From Guyanagaster necrorhizus (taxonomy: Eukaryota > Basidiomycota > Agaricomycetes > Agaricales > Physalacriaceae), in the NCBI RefSeq assembly GCF_019112545.1, contig NW_025064880.1:2664054-2728053 (forward strand): a stretch of DNA of 64,000 nucleotides, written 5' to 3'. The position numbers and the translations under genes were made by a program. Below, piece after piece: positions 31,700-42,702 of the stretch. Under the pieces are notes generated by a model, which was not told the origin of the DNA, searched no databases, and saw only the letters and a program-made list of their open reading frames with translations. Every line of letters begins with the position of its first letter. The stretch's first letter is position 1.

Positions 31700-34475
31700 C
31701 AATGCACTATTCAATATCAATCGCTTGGAGAATATTCTTTATTTTTATCCAAATGAACCCTTTGTCTTCTCAGTCATTCATGGTCTTCACAATGGATTCT
31801 GGCCTCTCAATCTTGGTGAATGGGAAGACTCTCTCCATGACAAGACTGAGAATTATACCACTGATCCTTGAGATATCAATGAAATATAAGCATTTCATGA
31901 TCATGAGGTCACAGCTGGACATTGGTCACCATCTCTACCAGATGGGTTTACACTTCTATCAGGTATGAAAGTATCACCAATGTTTGTGGTCTGGCAGAAT
32001 GGAAAACCCCATATCATAACAGATCATACTTCCTCTGGTTTAAATGCAGAAATCCCTGCTAGTGAGGCAAAGGTCAAATACAATGATATGCATCCATTCA
32101 GCAAGGCTCTTTGCAATGCCAAATTACAACATCCCAATGTTGATTTCACTCTGTATAAAAGTGATGTCACTAAGGCCTTTTTGAATTTACCAGTGCATCC
32201 TCTATGGCAAATTCATCAAGTGGTTCTTGTTGACAATCAATATCACATTGTTAGATGGCTCATCTTTGGGAGCTGAGCTTCACTCAGGATTTGGTGCTCA
32301 GTCTCAGTCTTGTTGTGCTAGATTGGAATTCATCATCTTGATATCACTGACCTTCATGTTTATATGGATGACTTCTTTGGCTGAGATTTCACTAATCACC
32401 AAGTTTTCTATTGAGGTCAGCAGCAACCAGCATAGCAAGTACAACTTTTAATATTTTAGGAATATATCTTCTATCTCTTTGATGATCTAAAACAGTTGCA
32501 TGGTTGGACTCTCAAAATCATTGGCTTCTGGGTTGATGCCAACCAGAGAAGTATCTCTCTTACACAGCAGTCAGTTATCAATGCCAAATCTGAGATCGAC
32601 TCATTTCTTTCAACATCTGGAAGAGCATCTATTCTACAGAAATAGCAGTATTTAGGCAGATACCTGAACTGGGTTCTGAATATTCTACCATGGGGCCATC
32701 CTGCTCTTTCTTCTTTGTATAGAAAGATGGCTGGAAAGACTCACTCTTTCACAAAGATCTTCATCAATGCTGCAGTTAGAGAGGATCTCTCCTGATTTTC
32801 ATCTATTCTGTCAGATTCTGTAGGTGTTTGTTTTGTTGACTCAGCTCTCTAGGCCAACTCAGAAGCTGACATGATTTTTTGGATGGACACCAGCTTAAAA
32901 AATGCATTATCATTTGTTTTTGCAGGAAATAGTTTTGTATATCAGCTCCATTCACCATTATCTAAAGATATGATTGACATCTTCTTTCTCAAACTTGTTG
33001 CTATTCTTTCAGCCATCTATTATGCAGTATCTCTACCCAAATCCCCTCATCACCTTTTACTTTTCATAGATAGCCTCAATTCTGTCTCTGCATTTGATTC
33101 TCTGTTGGTATCAGAACCTCTTCATAATGGACCCTTACTCAGAGCTGCAGGCCTGATACTCCATTCAGGAATTGACATTCATATTTGATATATCAATGGA
33201 AAAGATAATATTTAGGCTGATATGCTTTCCTGACTCCTTTTGGATGAATATCATCATAAATTCCCTGCTGACCATGTCCACACTTTTACTCCACTAAGAG
33301 ATCTACTGCTGGTGTGATGGAGACAATCTTTCTAACTGTGCTGGGCAAGCATGCTCCTCATATTACTTGCCCAGCTTCCTCCTTTTCTCTTCTCAATGAA
33401 TGTGTTCTGTTTCTTCAAGCTCATATGATTGAGCTTGGAGCAGCAAAGAGTTATGCAACAGGAGCATGTGACTATATATGGTTTTGCATTACTCATGCAC
33501 TACAACTTGAACTGACACCACTTACTCTCAGCAGATACATTGCCTATACATCCCAGTTTATCTCATTTGGCCCAAAATACTTAACTGGAGTCTATCACTT
33601 TCTAAAAGACCTCTATCCTGACTTTGATACCAGTTGCAAATATTCTATGGTGCAAGCTATGATCCATGGCTCAAGAAAGACAAGAGGTGATCCCACATCC
33701 CCAAAACTACCCCTTCAATTATCCTATTTGATCATCTTTTGTCTTCTCACTAATATCTCAGATTCTTACAATGATCTCTTATTTGCCACCATCCTTGCTT
33801 GCTGCTTCTATGGCTGCCATCAGTCAGATGAGCTCATTTGGAAAAATGACAAACAACTTCAGGACTTTTGCAAAATAATCAAATGTTCTTCCTTCATTCT
33901 CTGAAAGAACAACATACAATATCATCTTCTTTACAACAAGTCTGACCTCTTCTACCATGGCACTGACATCCTACTCACACAACAGGAGCTTGCCAACTCA
34001 GTCATGCTCCTATCACAATATATAAAATGTCAAGATCTTCTTCATGGCCCATGTGCTCTACTCTTCCTCTGTGAAAATAGTGATATTCCATCATAAAATT
34101 GGTTCAACAAGAAATTTTTTGCAATTCTAGGCAGAGACTTTGATGGTCACTCTGCTAGGGCTGGAGGAGCTACATTTTATGCATCACTTGGACTTTCAGA
34201 GTCCATCATACAAGCTCTGGGTCAGTGGTCTTCTAAAACATAGACCACTTACATTCAGGAACATCCTGCCCTACAAGCACAACTACAATTGGCATATTTA
34301 TGCATTCATCATCCCTCTCCCTAATCTGCAACCCATTCAACCTTCTCAAACCGCTACCACCCCCATCTCTCACCAACCAAAAGCATATAATAGCCATTCA
34401 CACATTGCAATCAATTTGAGGGCAGTCTCTGAGGCCCTCGTTATAGCCAATTACATCCCACTCCTTGAGTGAGCA
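31700..34475 (+). pseudogene. DIRS-like reverse transcriptase, RNase H and tyrosine recombinase (decayed)
   Basis: Second half of the outer element. The RT begins with a segment reading YPNEPFVFSVIHGLHNGFWP (about 31740), then GHWSPSLPDGFTLLSGMKVS and KPHIITDHTSSGLN (32010), TLYKSDVTKAFLNLPVHP (32150) and the catalytic HVYMDDFFG (about 32355). RNase H-like pieces follow at 32870-33190 (SEADMIFWMDTS, LLFIDSLNSVSAF). The recombinase starts near 33314 and has CFYGCHQSDELIW with an expected Arg position replaced by Gln (about 33810). Its C-terminal box GHSARAGGATFYASLGLSE (34143) carries the H-x-x-R pair, followed by IQALGQWSS and a TTYI segment with the nucleophile Tyr. Stops (TGA, TAG, TAA) and frame breaks are frequent, so it is inactive. 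The motif set matches DIRS elements and not LTR elements. Confidence 0.82.
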
Positions 34476-35211
34476 GCAGAGGTCAATATTACAGCTTAAA
34501 ATATTGAATTCTATAATTATTTATTTTTCAATATATTAAACTCTAATATTAAAATATTATTTCAATAATATTTAAAATAATCTTCTGATATTTTAGGCTG
34601 AAAGGTAGAAAAAATAAAAAGTTATATAATTCAATATTCTGAGGTATAATATTGAATTTTTCATGCAGTAATATGGGATTATTTATATGGACACATTTCA
34701 TAGGATAAAAGAAAGGGAGAACCTTGTATCCACAGTCCTGCTTCTTAAGATCTAGCGGTCACAACACAGCGGAATCTGTGGCCCTTTCCCAGTGGAACAG
34801 AGAAAGATATTCCTGCCATTTGTCGTCATGTTTGTATTCTTGCTTGTATATGTACGAATTTACTCCTGCACTTGCTTTGCTTTGTACCCCAGCTGATAGA
34901 GCCTTGATGCATGTATACGGATGTATCCGAGTCGGTTGATCTCGTTCTAAAGAGCGGACTCGTTATAAGCGAGTCTGGCATATTACTATACAATACTTGG
35001 TCTATGATTTGTGGTTTTGTACTGTTCAGCTCCAGTTGCGTCCATTGTCAGGCTGGTCCCTTTGCCGATACATCCTAAGAGCCACCATGTTTCTGTGATT
35101 TCCTTGTGTACAGAATTGCAAGGATTTCCTTCATTCTCAACCTCGGCAGTATTTAGTTACAACATCTAATGGTACAGTGGCAAACAAATAACGAACGGAA
35201 GCGCGATGATA
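34476..35211. other. AT-rich element tail and host intergenic DNA
   Basis: 34490-34690 is extremely AT-rich (repeated AATATT/TATAAT words) and is probably the tail of the DIRS-like element. From about 34700 the base composition returns to that of the host. No gene is recognised. Confidence 0.55.
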
Positions 35212-36023
35212 GAGATCATTACCGAAGGGTATCTGGATCTCTCAGCCCGGTTTGGGGCTCTCAATAGCCGTTGAAGCTGACATGATGAATCATTAGAGCG
35301 AAAGAGAGACTCAGAAAGGCGGCTTGTTCTTCGTCGTCCGGAAAGGATTTGCTTCGAATTGGAATCTAGTCCTCACGCCTCTTTATCAACCACCATCACG
35401 CGTCGACAATACCGGTCTCAACAGTGCGCCGTACTTCGCAGTTTCTTGATTTCAGTAGCTGGAAGAGAACCCAAAAGTTCTTTAGATGTCTGGTCTTCCT
35501 TTCGACGCATAACAAAGGCAATTTTCCTCTGGCGCATTCGCAAGTGGCTCTTGCTCACGTCACGTCCAACTTTCTGCCTTTTCTCTCCAACAATGATCCT
35601 TTTCCTGATTTCAACCAGCCCAAAACCAGTACACCTCTCTTATCTCCGGCATCCTGAATATTGACGAAGGTATCCAGTGACTTTCTCGAGCACCGCGCTA
35701 AGATGCTACAAGCAGTAGATGCTTACAACACTGTTGTCCCAGCCCACCCTGTTCCGCTGGAGATATGGTCCGAGATATTTCTCCATCCGAAGGAAATGTC
35801 ACCGATCGTACATTATCTTGGAATGTTGAAACACTTCCTGTGGGCCCTCTGTACCTTCACAGATTTCATCCGTGAAAGTAACATTGCACTACGCGTTCTG
35901 CAGGTTGACGCTTTTCAAGGAAAATCCCTTTCTGCACCTATTATTCATTCTCATTTGATAACGCCGAAGTGCTCTTCCGCGACGTTCATCAAAAGTCTTG
36001 TCCTTCCAGCATTAACAGACATT
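35212..36023 (+). repeat. long inverted duplication, left arm (about 0.8 kb)
   Basis: Closely matches 45718-46550 in reverse complement, including an F-box pseudogene. Homology begins at about GATCATTACCGAAGGGTATC and ends at ATTAACAGACAT. The other arm has a short insertion (about 9 bp) near its position 46235 and scattered substitutions. Confidence 0.92.
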
Positions 36024-36068
36024 ACCATCTTCAGTATTGAGTATCCTCTCACTAGTTCGGCTTCGTGA
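35424..36068 (+). pseudogene. F-box-like protein fragment (one stop, truncated)
   Basis: Fragment of a basidiomycete F-box-type protein, a family of SCF ubiquitin-ligase substrate adaptors. One frame runs from about 35424 with NFLPFLSNNDPFPDF and QPKTSTPLL, a TGA at 35655-35657, then TKVSSDFLEHRAKMLQAVDA and the F-box-like core PVPLEIWSEIFLH. The N-terminal L-x-x-NDPP-type motif, helical linker and P-x-EI-x-x-EIF core are the usual order in agaric F-box proteins. The C-terminal repeat region is missing, because the frame ends at 36068 in unrelated sequence. The same TGA is present in the copy at 45.7-46.3 kb, so the gene was broken before it was duplicated, or the arms have been homogenised. 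Confidence 0.65.
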
Positions 36069-37324
36069 TGGAATAAGAAAGCTCGAGCAGATGCTGCTGA
36101 GGTACGAGAAGTCATGGCTCTTAACGATCCTTCTAGCAAGATAGCAACGGCGAAGTTCGACCCGACCCGACAACTTTCCAGGTACAGAGGAGACATAATG
36201 AATAATGGACCTGTCAAGTTTCATCGGAACATTTGAAAACTGGGAGAATGATGCATCCAGTCGAACAGGTAATTCATGGGTTGGTTGGAGAGTCGCAATC
36301 GTGACCGAGGGTGCATCGCGTCGTTTCAAGGGTAACTTGTCAGTGCTTATTTTCTCCTCTATTCTCTACATTTGCATTGAGAATTGATGTTTATTGCCAG
36401 TGAACGTATGCGGATTGACAATTCTGCACCAAAAAGCTTAATGGCGCTCTGTAAGTGTGGGATCATTTTCCATCCTAGTCAATATGTGGCAAAAAAAAAG
36501 GTACAAGACACCTACATACCTTACGATAGTGGTTGTCATGGCCGGTGACCTTGCGGTCGAAAAGGTCACGGTAAACGGAGCAACGGCTACTTGCGCTTGG
36601 CCCACCGGTATGTAACCGGTGCCGCAATCCGCGCTTCCTTTTGCATCAGCCTGACACCAAAAGAAGTTTTTGTTACTCTAAGGGTGCATTTGCTAACTTC
36701 AATGATATCTAGCTTCTAACATGATATCTGAGACCCCGAGAGAATCCCAATTGGGCCCGGACACGGTTGAGCACCTTCAAGAACTTATTTCTATCTCTGC
36801 CGAAGCAAAACATGCTCTTGAAAACTACCAAAGTTTCACATTGGCAACACGATGCGTCGCACGATCTCTGCTGTCATTGCATTGTGCTTTCCGAGACATC
36901 CCCCCGGCATGTTATTCTATTCATACACAGAGCCTTAACGACATTTCGATTCCTTAACCATTGCAGTTCTAGTCCTCAGTAACCCAGCGAATGTAGCGGT
37001 CCGCAAATACCTCCCGGCTCCGAACGGCCCATTCCCCCCGCCCGCGGCCATGGTACGACATCTACGCTGACTCTCCATGCGTATTTCGCACTGAATATAG
37101 GTTTCTATCAGAAATAAATTAGCCGAAAATGTTCAAGTCTACTTGCAAAGTCGTGCGGTATCGCCGCCAGAGCCTCATGTCTACAGCTGACCAATATAAC
37201 GTAGCGTTGATTGGACAGCGTTACCGTAATGATCCATAAGGTTAAGGTTCCTTCGCGGAAAGAACACATGCCTCGGTAAGTACTTGTTATAACTACCGGA
37301 AATGAGTTCGATGTTTTCTCAACA
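36069..37324. other. intergenic, no recognised gene
   Basis: A short open stretch at 36721-36957 (beginning MISETPRESQLGPDTVEHLQ) has no recognised domain and no supporting exons. The 3' portion is presumably the promoter of the alcohol dehydrogenase gene. Confidence 0.45.
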
Positions 37325-38917
37325 ATGTCTATCCCCCAGACCGCACGCGCAGCTGTAATCGTCCAGCTCAAAGAGGATTTGGTGCTCCGGAACGACTATC
37401 CTGTTAAGCAACCCGAGGCCCTGGCTCCAGGAGAATGCCTTATCAAGTTGGAGTACGCGGGGTGCTGCCATTCGGATTTACATGCGAAGAACGGAGACTG
37501 GCTGAAGAAACCTAATATTCCTGTCGTCGCCGGCCATGAAGGAGTTGGGTGTATTGTTGCTATTGGGCCCAATCATAGCCCTGACGTTGGCTTCAAAGTG
37601 GGAGATAGAGTGGGCACGAAATGGGTTGCGAATGCTTGTTTGAAGTATGAATACCTTGCAACGAACTGTTAACCGAGGATTGATCGTTTCATAGATGTGA
37701 ACAGTGCTACCTCGGGAATGATGCGCGTAAGCTCACGGATCCGTGCTTTCAAGCCGTTATTAATTCGTTGTCGCCTAGTTTGTACTGTCGCTGACACGCA
37801 CTGCCATGGATTTCGACTGGATGGGGCATTCGCTGACTACATTGTGAGAAATTTTCTCGGGCAACAGAACAAAACTCATTCTCCATAGGTGTCATTTGTT
37901 GACTATGTTACTCCAATTCCCGACGAGCTTCCAAGCGATGAAGCAGCGCCTATCTTATGTGCTGTATGTGGCTATCTGTAGCACCTCTTTAATCCCCGAG
38001 CCCACAGCTAATGCTGATAATTAGGGATTGACTGTGTACAGAGCGTTGAAAGAGTCTAGGGCGAGAATCGGTAATTGGATAGCCATTTCCGGGGCTGGTG
38101 GTGGACTGGGTCATCTGGGTATGTGAACCGCATTTGGCATAGCAGCTTCAGACTTATATTTATCTACAAAAGCTATCCAATATGCTGTAGCCATGGGCTT
38201 ACGTGTCATAGCCATCGGTGCGCTCTCACCATCAATTTGTTTCATTCCGAGTCTAACGCTTCCTAGATACCAGCGACGAGAAGAGGGATTTGTGCCTTTC
38301 ACTGGGAGCTGAGACGTTCATTGACTTTATGAAGGGCAAGGACCTTGTTGAGGAAGTCAAGCACGCTGCAGGCGGTCTTGGTCCTCATGCTGCGCTCCTC
38401 GCCGTCGGTGATGTATGCTTCCTTCTTATGGTATTATGGGCGCTTTATCTGAACTGTTTTGCAGCCAAGGCCTTTCAATCAAGCATTGATGTATTTGCGC
38501 AAGGCTGGGACAATGGTTTCTGTAGGTATGCCACCTGGACAGGCGACACTGAATGTTCCCATTGCCCTATTGGTTACGAAGGTGGGTCCTCGTCGAACGT
38601 TTCAGAGATCTGCCCGCTGACAGTAAACTCAGGGGCTTAAGATCGTGGGGTCGGCGACTGGGTAGGTAAAATTATTATTATCGCAATCTGAAAATAAGAA
38701 TGAGTGTTGAGCTAGCAACCAACAAGATACCCTTGAAGCATTGGATCTCGCCGCCCGGGGGAAAGTGAAGTGTCATTTCGAAGTCAAAGATCTCACAGAA
38801 GTGAACAAGTACGTGCGCACTTTCTCAGGTTTCAGTTTTCTTATTAACCTTCCGTTTAGTGTTTTCGCGGATATGGAAGCTGGGCGGTTAACCGGTCGTA
38901 TCGTTTTTAAGATTTGA
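37325..38917 (+). CDS. zinc-dependent alcohol dehydrogenase
   Basis: Cytosolic medium-chain zinc alcohol dehydrogenase interconverting alcohols and aldehydes with NAD(H). The start codon is at 37325 (MSIPQTARAAVIVQ). Eight or so introns with GT...AG ends are removed. The catalytic zinc site is seen as AGCCHSDLHAKNGDW (Cys) and VVAGHEGVG (His-Glu). The structural zinc Cys cluster is ACLKCEQCYLGNDALC, built across two junctions. The Rossmann fold follows with WIAISGAGGGLGHL (G-x-G-x-x-G), then AIQYAVAMGLRVIAIDTSDE, in which the Asp favours NAD. Later pieces are GPHAALLAV, GTMVSVGMPPG and GLKIVGSATG. The C-terminus ADMEAGRLTGRIVFKI ends at the TGA at 38915-38917, giving a normal length near 340-350 residues. 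All junctions keep the frame, so it looks functional. It sits between the arms of the long inverted duplication. Confidence 0.93.
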
Positions 38918-39332
38918 GATGGAAGAAGTTCCATATCCGAGCACGGCGCCACCATGATGGTACCTAATGTTTTGAAATTTATTTTCATTTCATCTTTTCA
39001 TCGCTTTGGGACAGTCTTTACCGTCTTTCCGGACGCTCCGACGTTCCGAATCTCTTCCCGACAGCACCAGGTTGGCTGAAGTCGACCTTGGGCTCGACAT
39101 TCCTAGTGCTTGACAAGCTTGAAGCTTGAGCGCTGAGCAACCAGCGACGTTAATCTTTGCAATAAAGTCGAGTCCCAAGGACGCCTCTGCCTACTTCTGT
39201 TGGAAAGATTGCAGTTTCAAACGTGGACCTAAAATTAGATGCGTCTGACACTGTAACTCGCCTCGCTGCTCTATTTAAACAGGCATTCATGTCAAGGTAG
39301 CCCAACTACCCTTACTCCCCAACAACCTCTCA

Positions 39333-40271
39333 ATGGCCAATATCAACTATGCAGACGCGGACGGCTACAGCTCCCTAGCTGCCGCCATTGTTTTCATCGT
39401 CCCCTACGTCCCTCTATGTGGACTTTTCATTCTCCAATGCTTCAGAAACCTCACCTACGTGCGCTTCGTGTTAATTCTCTTTTGCCAAAGTAAGCCACTT
39501 TGTCTTATCGGTGGAGGATCTACTGATCATTATGCCAGTTCGTATCGCTGCATTCACGATACGTGCTATTTTGATAGCATCGGACTCGGCTGGTGAAAAT
39601 CTTAGTCTGTTCATTGCCGACCAGGTTTTGTTTGGGATAGGGTTCTTTGGGCTGTTGTACGCTGCTTACTCCTTGGTGCTGGACAGGTGAGCCGAATTCA
39701 TAAGCTACTGCTGATTTTTTACTGATGACTCCAAGGGAACTACTCTCTGACGAGCCTCCCGCTAAAAACATCATATCGCGCCTCGGGCGTAATCGCATGC
39801 TCTTCCATCTTTCCCTCTCAACTGGCGTCGCATTAGGAGTAGCAGGTACCACTATAGAGTCGAATGATCCAACGAGCTCTACCGGCACCACCCTTCGCAA
39901 AGCCAGCATTGCAATCTTCCTGGTCCTCACAGTCCTTCAAGCGTGCCTGACGATAGCACTCATCATGAAAGAGAATGATGATGGTCAGTGTATTCACGGA
40001 ACTACTCGTCCATCTATTGACTGAACCTGTAACAGAATACCATACGATACATACTAAATCCTTTGGAGAGAAGCATGGGTCCTTCATTCTTTGTGCCATC
40101 TCGTTTCTCCTCCTAGTGCGCGAGATTTTCTTGATGGCCACGATCGATAATACCAAGACGGCTGCCAATGAGCATTTCTGGTACCCGCTGGTTGCACTGC
40201 CGGAGGTCCTGGCAGTTACACTGTATTGTGCGCCGGGTCTTGCCCCCGAGCGGTTTGAGCTACCTAAGTAA
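39333..40271 (+). CDS. seven-helix fungal membrane protein (RTA1/DUF7702-like topology)
   Basis: Multi-pass membrane protein of unknown function. It has four exons: 39333-39490, about 39538-39687, about 39734-39984 and about 40037-40271. The introns are GT...AG and keep the frame, as in FCQ|IRIAAFTIRAI and ENDD|EYHTIHTKSF. Hydrophobic segments in order: AAAIVFIVPYVPLCGLFIL, VRFVLILFCQIRIAAFTIRA, ADQVLFGIGFFGLLYAAYSL, LFHLSLSTGVALGVAG, IAIFLVLTVLQACLTIALI, FILCAISFLLLVREIF and YPLVALPEVLAVTLYC. There is no cleavable signal; the N-terminus is short. The helix number and Arg-rich helix-two/six ends suggest the RTA1-like or DUF7702-like fungal groups, but I cannot decide between them. It converges with the GH30 gene, whose stop is 156 bp away. 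Confidence 0.7.
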
Positions 40272-40426
40272 TGGGTTTATGGTGCTTGACTTATTGTAGC
40301 TGGTCTTCAATATTCAGTCTTATATATAAAATGGACCTTACGCCAAAGGACTTCCGCCATAAACTCCTTTAGTTAATTACGACCGTTACCTATGTCAGAT
40401 TGTTCCATTACTGGACCCCCTACTAC

Positions 40427-42390
40427 TCAACACGCACTCTTATCAAAGATATAGGTCGTCAAACTAATTGCAGTCAAGAGCAAGATCCATTCTTCGCCAT
40501 TCTGCGTTTCTGCACCGTCCACCTCAACAAAGTCCTCGCTGGCAGATGTGCGCCATGCCGTCCTAGCGCATACCGCGTCGGGAAACGTCAAATTCATCGT
40601 GCTGCCGGCGGTAGTCGGGTTCATGGCGAGGACATAATATGTGCTCGCTGTAGACACCGCCATCGAGTTCAGACTGGCATCGTTGTCAATCGGACGGCGC
40701 TCGCTACCAGCTGAATGCAAAAAATTAAGAAACACGTTGCAACGAAGACATGGATTATGAACGTTTCACAAAGTTTCCGAAATGTTTCAACGTCCAGAAA
40801 TGCTTCGAGATATCTAAGGTCCGGAGTAAGAGGACACCAGCAACTTGAAACGCAGAGGAAACGACGAACAGAGGTCATGATTTCCGTTGGATGCGTATGA
40901 GCCGTCGTAGTATATGACACCGTCCTAGATACTTCAGTTTCAAAGTAAAAAAAGGATTGGAGAGAGGCCCACGGTCCATCCATCTGAATTGGATTCGAAT
41001 ACACAACTAGGGTCCTCAGTGGGAGAGCAACCTAGTTCTTTAAGGACTAGTAAGCACCGGCCACCATAGGTCAAATCAACGCACGATTTGATACCAAGGT
41101 CCAAAACTGTACATATAAGAGTGAAACCTCATTTAGTTTTCGTAGATGCTCACATCGTAATGCGGTTCTTGAGCTACAATGAAGCTCTGGAACATCAATC
41201 CAGAAAACATGAGCGCGTTATTAATCCTGGAATGTATCCGTGAACAGCTGAACCGAACACCAGATATATACGTACGTGGGATCATATCCCTCTGACCAGC
41301 CTCTTCCAGTGCCATCGGCTTGGCCAAGTGAACAACAGATTTCCTGGACGAGTTGAGATATTGTACCTCAAGAACAGCCTGAGATTCTCACAGACATCCA
41401 TGTAGCTTTACCGGGGTAGAGGGTGCTGGTGGTACTGATATATGAGCGGTAGCTAGGGTCAGAAGGGAAGTCATAGGTATGGTGTACCAGAGCGGCGACC
41501 TGTCTTGGCATCAAAAAGGATAAGCCAATAAAATGGCAACTATGACCTTGTCGATGACCTGAGGGAGCCAGGACCCATATTCGCTCGTAGCAAGGCTAAG
41601 ACTGGAAGACTCATCGGCGAGGACACCGACTGACGAGGCCAAACCCCTGGAACTGAGAGCGTCGTAAAGTCCTTCGACGACTTCTGCGCGCCTGAGAGAG
41701 AATTCATTCTCATCATCTTGGCAAATATATTAAACAAAAAAGACTTACTGATTCGGAAAGACCTGCATTCCTTCCTGCCCGCACGGAGACGGTCCGAAGT
41801 TGTTATCGGGCTCATTCATTGGAGAAATATGGTTGATGCCAATGCCCCTCTGAATGAAATGCAAAGCCACATCAGCCAGGAAAGTCCCATACGCTGCTCC
41901 GGTACCTAGTCCGACGACCGGCAAATCAGATAAACATGTAGAGACCCCTTCATAAAGACTAACCGTTAACGAAATGACTATTACAGCTCGTCCCACCCGA
42001 CGTCAAGGGCGCAGGTGCACTGTTCGCAAACATCGTCAGGCCCGGCACACCCCGCTTTGACGCCTCAGTCAAGAAATAGACACCCTGAGCGTCTGCAGAC
42101 CAGTTGTACACTCCCGGGCTAACGTAGAATGTCTCGGGGGCGCGGACGGGGTTCGATACATTGACGCCCCCGCTCCCGACGTTCCATCGGTAGCTTGAGA
42201 TTCCCAGCCCATCCTGGGAGAAGAGGAGGTCCGAAAGGTTCTGACGTGTCGCTTCGGGGAAGTGATACAGGTCCATAGGCCACCAGGCGCCTGAGCCTCC
42301 GACACCGAGGAACGTCTGGGCGGCTGAGGAGGATACAGAAGCAGAGTGAATGAGTGGTAGAACACTGAGTGCAAGGGCGAAGGTCAGCAT
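40427..42390 (-). CDS. secreted GH30 glycoside hydrolase (endo-beta-1,6-galactanase-like)
   Basis: Secreted glycoside hydrolase of family 30, retaining mechanism, probably attacking beta-1,6-galactan or a related plant or fungal wall polymer. The ATG at 42388-42390 opens a signal peptide (MLTFALALSVLPLIHSASVS). The barrel starts with GSGAWWPMDLYHFPE and LGISSYRWNVGSGGVNVSNP. The acid/base Glu is in HISPMNEPDNNFGPSP. The nucleophile Glu is in ATWMSEICCSLGQ, formed across an intron. Further conserved pieces are MFSGLMFQSFIVAQEPHY, FWTLVSN, DGWTDGVIYYDG, FWTLKHFGNFVKPGS and LAMNPTTAGSTMNL. The stop is at 40427-40429. Roughly ten introns are needed, each with usable ends. Both catalytic residues are present, so it is probably active. 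Subfamily 5 is my best guess from the RWN-x-G-x-GG signature. One junction uses a GTTCGT donor. Confidence 0.88.
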
Positions 42391-42702
42391 GATTGTTGGT
42401 TTGAGAGAAGATATTTTCTTTTTAATTCAGACGTCCTGATGACCATGGTGCCTTCTCAGTGCAGATGGTCGCGAATCATACCACGGACCGCCCTTCCTTG
42501 GCGTACCGAAAATTATCCGGTCCAAGGTTGATCTGCTTCTTGATATTTATCCATTGCATGTTGCTAAGTACGAGCGGTAGAGCGAAGAAAGCAGAACATG
42601 ACGAAGCAGTCATTTATGAAGAAATCCGGTTCTGGAAGAGCTCACTATCAGGGATTCAACAGTAAATGCATCAAGACGAAACTTCTATTGTGCTCTTTGA
42701 CT

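Larger units (their letters stand above)
13350..34690 (+). mobile_element. DIRS-like tyrosine-recombinase retrotransposon (outer layer, interrupted)
   Basis: Decayed DIRS-like element read left to right: gag-like segment at 13961-15400, then (after the gypsy insertion at 15451-31590) reverse transcriptase, RNase H and tyrosine recombinase at about 31700-34470. DIRS elements replicate through a circular intermediate and insert with a tyrosine recombinase, not a DDE integrase. The RT/RH/YR order and the motifs listed for the two halves support the class. The ends are not fixed. The left limit may include the palindromic block at 12.4-13.3 kb, and the right limit is put where a very AT-rich tail (34490-34690) gives way to CpG-containing host DNA. 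No clear inverted termini or internal complementary region could be matched. Confidence 0.75.

Noticed and set aside
36721..36957. 78-codon plus-strand open frame beginning MISETPRESQL
   Set aside because: Looks protein-like at its start, but no family is recognised and no second exon could be joined.
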